DNA from: Rhodospirillales bacterium | Lineage (GTDB): Bacteria > Pseudomonadota > Alphaproteobacteria > Rhodospirillales > 2-02-FULL-58-16 | Length of the DNA stretch: 5,347 nucleotides | Assembly: GCA_021775195.1 (NCBI GenBank) | Contig: JAJFIG010000154.1 | Span: 1-5,347 of the forward strand | Direction: 5' to 3' | Shown here: in pieces, positions 1 through 4,686 of the stretch | Numbering within the stretch: position 1 is the stretch's first letter | Layout: each line of letters begins with the position of its first letter | Program-made: the position numbers and the translations under genes | Notes under the pieces: generated by a model | Seen by the model: only the letters and a program-made list of their open reading frames with translations | The model's database searches: none | Told to the model about the DNA's origin: nothing

Positions 1-530
1 TAGCATTCCGGCCCCGGGCGTTCCCGGTCGGTGGGCCAGGGCAGGGGGTTGTGGCCCCATTCCCCGGCGATGGCGTTGGCTCCGGTCAGCACCCGCCCGC
101 GCACCACAACGCCGCCACCGACCCCGGTGCCCAGGATCACCCCGAAGACGATCTCGGCGCCGGCCCCGGCACCGTCGGTGGCCTCCGACACGGCGAAGCA
201 GTTGGCATCGTTGGCGAGGCGCACCGGACGCCCCAACGCCGCCGCCAGGTCCCTGTCCAGGGCCTGGCCGATGATCCAGGTGGAGTTGGCGTTCTTGATC
301 AGCCCCGTCGCCGGCGACACCGTGCCCGGGATGCCGACGCCGACGGTGGCTTCGCCGCCCGACAGCCCCGCCCCGGCCTCCAGGTCCCCGACCAGGCCCA
401 CGATCGCCGACACCGTTGCCCCGTAGTCCCTCGCCGGCGTTGCCACCCTCAGGCGCCCGCGCTCGCTCCCGTCCTCGTCGAGGACGATGCCCTCGATCTT
501 GGTGCCGCCGAGATCGATGCCGATACGCAT
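1..530 (-). CDS. mak: ROK-family sugar kinase, fructokinase (Mak)-like, N-terminal part, cut by the window edge
   Basis: This is the first 176 codons of a cytoplasmic ATP-dependent sugar kinase of the ROK family, which phosphorylates a hexose, probably fructose, to the 6-phosphate. The reading begins MRIGIDLGGTKIEG, with the ATP phosphate-binding loop DLGGTK at residues 6-11. The sugar-binding and catalytic stretch LANDANC is at 105-111, with Asp108 as the expected catalytic base. The ROK signature lies near residues 128-160 (VILGTGVGGG, then GEWGHNPLPW). His160 and Cys176 match the first ligands of the structural zinc site, and the rest of that Cys cluster lies beyond the edge. The words VRLANDANC, VSEA and GEWGHNPLPW are as I remember them in E. 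coli Mak, which favours fructokinase over NagK or a ROK repressor; no helix-turn-helix precedes the kinase domain. The ATG at 530 has GGAG at 537-540 as ribosome binding site. It is transcribed away from the next gene. Family is near certain; sugar specificity is inferred. Confidence 0.9.
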   Translation of the reverse strand, partial: MRIGIDLGGTKIEGIVLDEDGSERGRLRVATPARDYGATVSAIVGLVGDLEAGAGLSGGEATVGVGIPGTVSPATGLIKNANSTWIIGQALDRDLAAALGRPVRLANDANCFAVSEATDGAGAGAEIVFGVILGTGVGGGVVVRGRVLTGANAIAGEWGHNPLPWPTDRERPGPEC

Positions 531-628
531 GGGTTTCTCCGTGCCCTCCGCTGGTCACCGGGTTCTACCACGTAGGCGCTCTTCGACGGTGTTGAAATCA
601 TTTCCGTCCCTACTCCCCCATGCGCGGT

Positions 629-645
629 AACCTTCTGTTAAGGTT
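629..645. promoter_or_regulatory. inverted repeat, possible operator
   Basis: The arms AACCTT and AAGGTT are perfect complements around a 5-nt spacer, in the AT-rich middle of the divergent intergenic region. The position suits a regulator binding site acting on one or both flanking genes. No regulator is encoded next to it and I do not recognise the motif, so this is a structural observation only. Confidence 0.3.
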
Positions 646-656
646 TAAAAAACTAT

Positions 657-667
657 TCTGAATCAGA
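657..667. promoter_or_regulatory. 11-bp palindrome, possible operator
   Basis: TCTGAATCAGA is a perfect palindrome with a single central base, 11 bp to the right of the AACCTT/AAGGTT inverted repeat. Short palindromes of this size can arise by chance. Having two in a short AT-rich divergent spacer makes a regulatory role possible but unproven. Confidence 0.22.
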
Positions 668-718
668 GTTCAAGCGGGCATCGACCCGTTCGGGGAAGGG
701 AAAAAGGGTCCTGGGGAC

Positions 719-820
719 ATGACGACGACCGACGGAATCTGCGGTTTCTTCCAACACCATTGTCCAGTCAAGCGGTCCCGCCGGGCCTCGGGACCGTCAT
801 CGTCGGAGGCCTCCCGGTGA
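719..820 (+). CDS. possible 33-residue leader ORF, translationally coupled to the next gene
   Basis: An ATG at 719 opens 33 codons (MTTTDGICGFFQHH...) and stops at TGA 818-820. That stop overlaps the proposed GTG start of the downstream gene (817-819) in the four bases GTGA, a classic arrangement for translational coupling. Possible ribosome binding sites upstream are AAGGG at 704-708, with a rather long 10-nt gap, or GGGG at 713-716, which is too close. The peptide has no domain I recognise, and its second half is arginine- and serine-rich like a shadow frame. Alternatives are that it is not translated, or that it is the true N-terminus of the downstream protein, joined by a frameshift or a sequencing error. 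The sequence alone cannot decide between these. Confidence 0.3.
   Translation: MTTTDGICGFFQHHCPVKRSRRASGPSSSEASR
805..809 (+). promoter_or_regulatory. strong ribosome binding site that decides the GTG start at 817
   Basis: GGAGG lies 7 nt upstream of GTG 817, an ideal Shine-Dalgarno distance. The alternative TTG start at 760 in the same frame has no purine-rich stretch in front of it. This is the main reason for starting the downstream gene at 817. Confidence 0.6.
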
Positions 821-1584
821 GTGCCCGGCGCGACGACGCCCTCGCCTCCCTCGGCCTCACGCCCAAGGGCGTCGAAACCGCCCTCGGCATCAAAGAATCC
901 TACAAGAAGAACGAGCCCCTCTGCGTTCCCGGCGAGAACAACCGCATCCTGATGCCGGAGAACCTCATCAATCACGACATCGACTTGGTGGATTACGAGA
1001 GCCCGCTAGCCCTCGCCATGATGGCCACCCGCGACCCCGAACCGCCCATGGCCTTGGCTGCTGCCGCCCGCATGAGCCCCTTGGGTGGCGCGGCACCCTT
1101 GGTCGGCGACGTTTTCGGCGTTGTCGGCGATTCCACCCGCCACGATTTGGTCCGCAAGTGCGTCCAACTGGTTACCGACCACGCCTTCAGTTCCGACGCC
1201 ATCGCCGACGTCCGCCGGCGCACGTCCCGCATCATCACCAAGACCCGGGCCCAGTACACCAGCGTCCTGCGCGAGAACCTGCGCGCCCTGATCGACGGTT
1301 CCTTGGCACCGCGCCTGTTCGTCCGCGAATTTTTCGCCTTGACCGAAGCCGGCAACATGCGCGACGACATCCGCAAGAAGCTGGTGCTCAGCCTGCTGCT
1401 GTCGGAGACCATCCGCCCCTCCATCAAGTTCCTCATGCTCGAGAACTTCCGCCGCCTGCCCGGCCCCGTGCGCCTCGGCATCATTTCCGGCATCCTCGAG
1501 GCCCCGCCCACGGCCCACATCGAGACCATCAAGGAAGAGCTCAAGTGGATCGTCACCCAGGAAAAAGTCCCCGACCTCCACTGA
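817..1584 (+). CDS. uncharacterised 255-residue protein
   Basis: I do not recognise this protein and assign no function. With the GTG start it has 255 residues. It has no signal peptide and no clear transmembrane helix, so it is probably cytoplasmic. The first 60 or so residues include TPKGVETALGIKESY, and a stretch rich in Ala, Pro and Gly follows (roughly residues 65-105, MALAAAARMSPLGGAAPLVGD). The C-terminal half looks helical and charged, with many Arg and Lys (ADVRRRTSRIITKTRAQ, then MRDDIRKKLVLSLLLSE), and ends EELKWIVTQEKVPDLH. No catalytic motif, zinc site or helix-turn-helix stands out. Codons are strongly G/C-ending, so it is certainly a real gene. The frame stays open upstream to the stop at 646, and G/C-ending codons continue back to about 770, so a TTG start at 760 (274 residues) or a frameshifted start at ATG 719 remain possible. 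An MBL hydrolase gene follows 117 nt downstream. Confidence 0.85.
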   Translation: MSARRDDALASLGLTPKGVETALGIKESYKKNEPLCVPGENNRILMPENLINHDIDLVDYESPLALAMMATRDPEPPMALAAAARMSPLGGAAPLVGDVFGVVGDSTRHDLVRKCVQLVTDHAFSSDAIADVRRRTSRIITKTRAQYTSVLRENLRALIDGSLAPRLFVREFFALTEAGNMRDDIRKKLVLSLLLSETIRPSIKFLMLENFRRLPGPVRLGIISGILEAPPTAHIETIKEELKWIVTQEKVPDLH

Positions 1585-1624
1585 CCGGGCACCAATCGGC
1601 CTCATCGTCTCCTTGAAATTTCGG

Positions 1625-1654
1625 TTGAGCCCTTACCCGGCCAGGACCTATGGT
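1625..1654 (+). promoter_or_regulatory. possible weak sigma70-type promoter for the MBL hydrolase gene
   Basis: TTGAGC at 1625-1630 and TATGGT at 1649-1654 are separated by 18 nt, and each matches four of six consensus bases. This would place the transcript start about 40 nt before the ATG at 1702. The match is weak, and the gene could instead be read through from the upstream gene, since no terminator is evident in the 117-nt gap. Confidence 0.22.
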
Positions 1655-1701
1655 TGGCGCCCGCGCCACACCCCTGAAACTACGTCCAGCGAAGGTCCTC
1701 C

Positions 1702-2727
1702 ATGCCCGACGGTGTCAACTACGTGTTCGAAGGCGAGCCCCGGGCCGGCGAGCTTCGCGAGGTGGCGCCCGGCGTCCACTGGCTGCGCATGCCGCTGCCC
1801 TTCAAGCTCGACCACATCAATCTGTGGCTGTTGGAGGACGATGACGGCTGGACCATCATCGACACCGGTATCGCCCTGGACGAGGTCAAGGAGGCCTGGG
1901 AGCGCATCTTCGCCACCCGCTTCGACGGCCGCCCCCTGAAGCGGGTCATCGTCACCCACTTCCATCCCGACCACATGGGCCTCGCCGGCTGGCTGACCGA
2001 ACGCTTCGGCGTGCCGCTCTGGGCGCCCCTCGCCGAATGGGCCTTCGCCCGCATGCTCAGCCTCGACACCGGACCGGGATATGCCGCCGGCCTGCGCCGC
2101 TTCTATGCCGCCGCCGGTTTCGACGAGAACATGCTCGCCGTCATCGATCGCCGCGGCAATTCCTATTCCAAGCGCATCTCGACCGTGCCCGTGGCCCTCA
2201 GGCGCATCCGCGACGGCGAGGTCTTCGCCATCAACGGCCACGACTGGCGGGTGATCGTCGGCACCGGCCATGCGCCCGAGCACGCCTGCCTGTTCTGCGC
2301 CGACTTGGGCGTGCTCATCTCCGGCGATCAGATCCTGCCCCGCATCAGCCCCAACGTCAGCGTCTGGCCCCAGGAGCCCGAGGCCGACCCCCTGCGGCTC
2401 TTTCTCGACAGCCTGACCCGTTTCCAGCCGCTGCCCGCCGACACCCTGGTGCTGCCCAGCCATGACTGGCCCTTCCGCGGCCTCCACGGCCGCCTCGACC
2501 AACTCGCTCACCATCACGACCAGCGCCTCGAGGAGACCCTGGACATCTGCGCCCAGCCCCGCACCGGGGTCGAGGTCCTCCGGCGCCTGTTCACCCGCGA
2601 GCTCGACAGCCACCAACTCTTCTTCGCCGCCGGCGAGTCCCTGGCCCACCTCCACTACCTCATGGGCCAGGACCGCATGACCCGCACCCGGCGCGACGAC
2701 GGCGTCTCGTTGTTTCAGGGGCGATAG
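1702..2727 (+). CDS. metallo-beta-lactamase fold hydrolase, LACTB2-like layout
   Basis: This is a 341-residue cytoplasmic metallohydrolase of the MBL superfamily (COG0491/GloB type). The metal-binding signature HxHxDH is at residues 86-91 (THFHPDH), His190 lies in TGHAPEH, Asp209 in SGDQILPRISPN and His254 in PSHDWPF. That is the full ligand set for a dinuclear centre. The core domain covers about residues 15-258. The tail, about 265-325 (HHDQRLEETLDI ... HLHYLMGQDRM), looks like the winged-helix domain found after the core in LACTB2-like members. GAAGG at 1691-1695 lies 6 nt before the ATG, which fixes the start. The substrate is unknown: thioesters, lactones or phosphoesters are all possible for this fold. 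It differs from the ETHE1-type enzyme converging on it at 2821-3873, which lacks this tail and has a rhodanese domain, so the two are not recent duplicates. The family call is firm; the substrate is open. Confidence 0.92.
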   Translation: MPDGVNYVFEGEPRAGELREVAPGVHWLRMPLPFKLDHINLWLLEDDDGWTIIDTGIALDEVKEAWERIFATRFDGRPLKRVIVTHFHPDHMGLAGWLTERFGVPLWAPLAEWAFARMLSLDTGPGYAAGLRRFYAAAGFDENMLAVIDRRGNSYSKRISTVPVALRRIRDGEVFAINGHDWRVIVGTGHAPEHACLFCADLGVLISGDQILPRISPNVSVWPQEPEADPLRLFLDSLTRFQPLPADTLVLPSHDWPFRGLHGRLDQLAHHHDQRLEETLDICAQPRTGVEVLRRLFTRELDSHQLFFAAGESLAHLHYLMGQDRMTRTRRDDGVSLFQGR

Positions 2728-2742
2728 CTTAGGACCACTGCC

Positions 2743-2755
2743 GGCCCACCGGGCC
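2743..2755. terminator. small GC-rich hairpin between convergent genes, possible bidirectional terminator
   Basis: GGCCC-ACC-GGGCC forms a five-pair stem with a 3-nt loop, 15 nt after the MBL hydrolase stop and within the 93-nt gap to the convergent persulfide dioxygenase gene. The position suits a shared terminator. There is no real T-run after it (only TT), so intrinsic termination is doubtful. Confidence 0.3.
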
Positions 2756-2820
2756 TTCAAGCGTTCCATTCAAACGGGCTTCTAAGGGATTCTCCCGACT
2801 CGGCAATTCGCCGCCGGCTC

Positions 2821-3873
2821 TTACCCCGACTCCGCCGTCCGCTCGACCGGGCCGCCGGCGGTGATCCAGGCGTCCATGCCGCCGCCCAGGTGGCAGGCGT
2901 TTCCGATGTCGGCCTCGTGCAGTGCCTTCAAGGCCAGGGCCGAGCGCTCGCCGTAGGCGCAGTAGAGCAGCATCGCCTTGCCCGTCTGTTGCGCCATGGC
3001 GTGCAACAGCCCGCCGGCGCGAATGCTCTTCTCCAGCTCTCCGTAGGGCGCGTGTACGGAGCCCGGTATCACGCCCTCGCGCTGGCGTTCACCGTCCTCG
3101 CGCAAGTCGACGAATAGGGTGTCGGTGGCGTCGATGCGTTCCAGGGCCTCCCCCGCCGCCACCGTGCACTGGCTGATCTCGGGGTCGTTCTGGGCCATGC
3201 CCACGGCCTGGTTCGCCGGTACCGCCACGTCCATCATCTTCGGGTTGGGAAGGTTGAGATTGCCCATCAGCTCGGCGTACTCGATCGCCGACCTTACTTT
3301 CAGGCGGGGATTGTAGGTCCTTTCCTCGGCGATGGTGCTGACCGTGTCGCCCTTGTAGTCGTGTCCCGGGTAAACCAGGGTCTCGTCGGGCAGCGTCAGC
3401 ACCTTGTTGAAAAGGGAATCGTAGGCGGCGAAGGCATCGCCGTGCTGGAAATCGGTGCGCCCGGTGCCCCGGATCAGCAGGGTATCGCCGGTGAACACCC
3501 GGTCGGGCAGGGCGAAGCAGTAGGAATCGTCCGTGTGCCCCGGCGTGTGCATGACCGTGAGGCTGAGGGTCTCGATGTCGATGGTGTCGCCGTCGTCGAC
3601 CCGCATGGAGACCACGTCGACGCTGCTTTGCCTGCCCATGACGGTAACGCAGCGGGTTCGGTCCCTGAGCGCCCCCAGCCCAGTGATGTGATCTGCGTGG
3701 ACATGGGTATCCACCGCCTTGACCAGCCTCAGGTCAAGTTCCTCCAGCAGCTGGATATAGCGGTCGACCCTCTCCAGAACCGGGTCGATGATCAGGGCCT
3801 CGCCGCCCCTGCGGCTGGCCAGAAGATAGGTGTAGGTGCAGGACGTGCTCTCGAACAATTGCCGGAAGATCAT
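2821..3873 (-). CDS. persulfide dioxygenase (ETHE1/Blh-like) fused to a C-terminal rhodanese domain
   Basis: This 350-residue cytoplasmic enzyme should oxidise glutathione persulfide to sulfite using a mononuclear iron and O2, with an added sulfurtransferase domain. The MBL-fold dioxygenase covers residues 1 to about 235: iron-site motif THVHADH at 56-62, His113 in HTPGHT, Asp130 in FTGDTLLIRGTGRTDFQ, and His171 in YPGHDYKG. The GTGRTDFQ stretch and the early STSCTYTYLL are typical of ETHE1-type enzymes rather than glyoxalase II. The rhodanese domain spans about 236-345, with catalytic Cys305 in the loop CAYGERS and the conserved ending HLGGGMDAW. The start is fixed by GGAGG at 3880-3884, 6 nt before the ATG. 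It lies 85 nt behind a BigR/SqrR-like regulator on the same strand and probably shares its transcript. Similar MBL-rhodanese fusions occur in BigR-controlled operons. Both domains keep all key residues, so both are probably active. Confidence 0.93.
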   Translation of the reverse strand: MIFRQLFESTSCTYTYLLASRRGGEALIIDPVLERVDRYIQLLEELDLRLVKAVDTHVHADHITGLGALRDRTRCVTVMGRQSSVDVVSMRVDDGDTIDIETLSLTVMHTPGHTDDSYCFALPDRVFTGDTLLIRGTGRTDFQHGDAFAAYDSLFNKVLTLPDETLVYPGHDYKGDTVSTIAEERTYNPRLKVRSAIEYAELMGNLNLPNPKMMDVAVPANQAVGMAQNDPEISQCTVAAGEALERIDATDTLFVDLREDGERQREGVIPGSVHAPYGELEKSIRAGGLLHAMAQQTGKAMLLYCAYGERSALALKALHEADIGNACHLGGGMDAWITAGGPVERTAESG

Positions 3874-3926
3874 GGGCCCCCTCCCAACGGATGATCATTG
3901 GGACACCAGGGCGTTGCCTTCCGGCG

Positions 3927-3949
3927 AGGCCCGGTTGTGCGCCGGGCCT
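3927..3949. repeat. GC-rich hairpin between regulator and dioxygenase genes
   Basis: AGGCCCGG and CCGGGCCT are perfect 8-bp arms around a 7-nt loop, in the 85-nt gap between the two minus-strand genes and starting 9 nt after the regulator's stop. No T-run follows on the minus strand, so it is a poor intrinsic terminator. It could instead lower readthrough, act as an RNA-processing or stabilising structure, or set different levels of the two products. Confidence 0.45.
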
Positions 3950-3958
3950 TCACGGGAT

Positions 3959-4312
3959 TCAGGGAAGGACGGCGGTCTTCCGGGGCTCGTCGACGGCCTC
4001 GTAGGCGCGCCGTGGTGCCGGGGCGCAGTATAACCGGTAAAGAGTATCGATCACAGCACCCGCCTCGTCACTGGCCAGGGAATAATAGATGGTCTGGGCC
4101 GAACGCCGGGTCTTGACTAGGTTGTCACGGCGCAGCCGCGCGAGGTGCTGGGACAGGGCCGACTGGCTGAGCCCGATGAGCCCTTCCAGCTCGCCGACGC
4201 ACTTCTCGCCCAGGCCAAGCTGGCACAGGATGAGCAGGCGATGCTGGTTGCTCATGGCCTTCAGCAATGCGCTTGCCTTCCACGCGTTGTCTTCGAATGT
4301 CTCCAGTGTCAT
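3959..4312 (-). CDS. bigR: ArsR-family persulfide-sensing repressor (BigR/SqrR-like)
   Basis: This 117-residue DNA-binding repressor has the ArsR/SmtB winged helix: MSNQHRLLILCQL opens the fold, and the recognition region is GLSQSALSQHLARLRRDNLV, followed by the wing RRSAQTIYYSL. In the numbering that includes the upstream GTG codon, Cys31 and Cys97 are 66 residues apart. That is the spacing of the dithiol pair of SqrR (Cys41/Cys107) and BigR (Cys42/Cys108), which form a polysulfide bridge with persulfides and then release DNA. There is no metal-binding CVC motif, so arsenic or metal sensing is unlikely. A third cysteine is at 39. The start is uncertain by one codon: GTG 4315 and ATG 4312 are adjacent, and the ribosome binding site (around GGCGG) is weak. 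It probably represses its own transcript, including the dioxygenase gene behind it. Confidence 0.88.
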   Translation of the reverse strand: MTLETFEDNAWKASALLKAMSNQHRLLILCQLGLGEKCVGELEGLIGLSQSALSQHLARLRRDNLVKTRRSAQTIYYSLASDEAGAVIDTLYRLYCAPAPRRAYEAVDEPRKTAVLP

Positions 4313-4330
4313 CACCGTCTACCGCCGTTT

Positions 4331-4340
4331 CCGTTAACGG
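4331..4340. promoter_or_regulatory. perfect 10-bp palindrome just upstream of the regulator, possible operator
   Basis: CCGTTAACGG is fully self-complementary and ends 18 nt before the ATG of the BigR-like gene. A repressor bound here could block transcription start or early elongation. I do not recall the BigR/SqrR operator well enough to claim a match. Confidence 0.3.
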
Positions 4341-4386
4341 GCGTCACCTATTTGCGGTGCCGATAATGTACTGAAGGAAGGCCTCC

Positions 4387-4396
4387 TGACTAGTCA
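4387..4396. promoter_or_regulatory. perfect 10-bp palindrome, possible operator
   Basis: TGACTAGTCA is fully self-complementary and lies about 75 nt upstream of the regulator start. On the minus strand it overlaps TTGACT, a good -35-like hexamer, so a repressor here could exclude RNA polymerase. The matching -10 at a normal distance is not evident, which weakens the idea. Confidence 0.3.
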
Positions 4397-4414
4397 AAAC
4401 TTGTTTAGTTGTTG

Positions 4415-4433
4415 TGCGGCGCAACATAAAATT
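4415..4433 (+). repeat. copy 1 of an approximately 18-bp direct repeat, within an imperfect palindrome
   Basis: TGCGGCGCAACATAAAATT recurs at 4617-4634 with one substitution and one missing base. The left copy is also part of the near-palindrome 4411-4425 (GTTGTGC, one central base, GCGCAAC, one mismatch). Two such similar words 202 bp apart in non-coding DNA suggest a repeated protein-binding site or remnants of a duplicated repeat element. Confidence 0.4.
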
Positions 4434-4572
4434 CCCGTACCCAGGGTGATTTATTTTGCCGTCCAGATTTCCATAAGTTCTCTGCAGGAAGTAAGTTTCT
4501 GATTGAATAACAAATAGGTATGGAGAAATCTCTAGATCTGAGAGGGAAACGGTTACGACGTTCGCGGGAATT

Positions 4573-4585
4573 GTTGCCCGGCAAC
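4573..4585. repeat. perfect 13-bp palindrome
   Basis: GTTGCC-C-GGCAAC has six-base arms and one central base. It shares the word GCAAC with the repeats at 4415 and 4617. It lies about 100 nt downstream of the FAD oxidoreductase stop and about 260 nt upstream of the regulator, so it could serve either gene or neither. Confidence 0.35.
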
Positions 4586-4616
4586 GGCGTCGTCGAATCA
4601 TCCACTGGTCGCATAT

Positions 4617-4644
4617 TGCGGTGCAACAAAAATTGTGCACCGCA
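4617..4644. repeat. hairpin with 9-bp perfect arms, carrying copy 2 of the direct repeat
   Basis: TGCGGTGCA and TGCACCGCA are perfect complements around a 10-nt A-rich loop (4626-4635). The structure lies 43 nt beyond the FAD oxidoreductase stop on the minus strand, where a terminator could be. The T-run is in the loop and not after the stem, so it is not a standard intrinsic terminator. Its left part, 4617-4634, is the second copy of the word at 4415-4433. Confidence 0.5.
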
Positions 4645-4686
4645 TCCAGATACCGAGAGAATTCCGACGCGCCCCCGTGCCGGTGC

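Larger units (their letters stand above)
531..718. other. divergent intergenic region with two small inverted repeats
   Basis: This 188-nt stretch separates the minus-strand sugar kinase from plus-strand genes, so it should hold promoters for both directions. The part around 625-667 is markedly AT-richer than the flanking genes. It holds an inverted repeat at 629-645 (AACCTT, 5-nt spacer, AAGGTT) and an 11-bp palindrome at 657-667 (TCTGA-A-TCAGA). Either could be a repressor operator. I could not place a convincing -35/-10 pair on either strand, so no promoter is called. Confidence 0.5.
4316..4686. other. AT-richer intergenic region dense in inverted repeats, upstream of the persulfide-sensor operon
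   Basis: About 370 nt lie between the regulator start and the FAD oxidoreductase stop. From about 4345 to 4560 the sequence is visibly more AT-rich than the genes around it. It must hold the promoter of the regulator-dioxygenase operon, but I could not place a clean -35/-10 pair on the minus strand; TTGACT (within 4389-4398) has no well-spaced partner. Perfect or near-perfect palindromes are at 4331-4340, 4387-4396, 4411-4425, 4573-4585 and 4617-4644. A 98-codon open frame on the minus strand (4344-4640) runs through it, but it starts with GTG inside the last hairpin, has no ribosome binding site and has mixed codon use, so I do not call it a gene. Confidence 0.6.

Noticed and set aside
51..575. 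174-codon plus-strand open frame opposite the sugar kinase
   Set aside because: It is a Pro/Arg/His-rich antisense shadow; the minus strand encodes clear ROK motifs across the same bases.
993..1605. Two 200-codon minus-strand open frames opposite the unrecognised gene
   Set aside because: Both overlap the plus-strand gene fully, have low-complexity Arg/Ser- or Gly/Ala-rich products and no supporting ribosome binding site; the plus-strand frame has the better codon pattern.
1660..1671. GGCGC-CC-GCGCC inverted repeat before the MBL hydrolase gene
   Set aside because: A 2-nt loop cannot close as drawn and GC-rich DNA gives such matches by chance; no T-run follows.
1648..2769. 373-codon minus-strand open frame opposite the MBL hydrolase
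   Set aside because: It is the antisense shadow of a gene with a full set of metal-ligand motifs; its Gly/Ala/Glu/Val-rich product is typical of antisense frames in GC-rich DNA.
3361..3894. 177-codon plus-strand open frame opposite the persulfide dioxygenase
   Set aside because: Antisense shadow of a gene with complete active-site motifs.
4344..4640. 98-codon minus-strand open frame in the intergenic region
   Set aside because: It starts with GTG inside a hairpin, has no ribosome binding site, shows mixed codon use unlike the neighbouring genes and no recognisable domain.
4617..4644. Intrinsic terminator of the FAD oxidoreductase gene
   Set aside because: The T-run on the minus strand is in the loop rather than after the stem, so it was kept only as a hairpin repeat.
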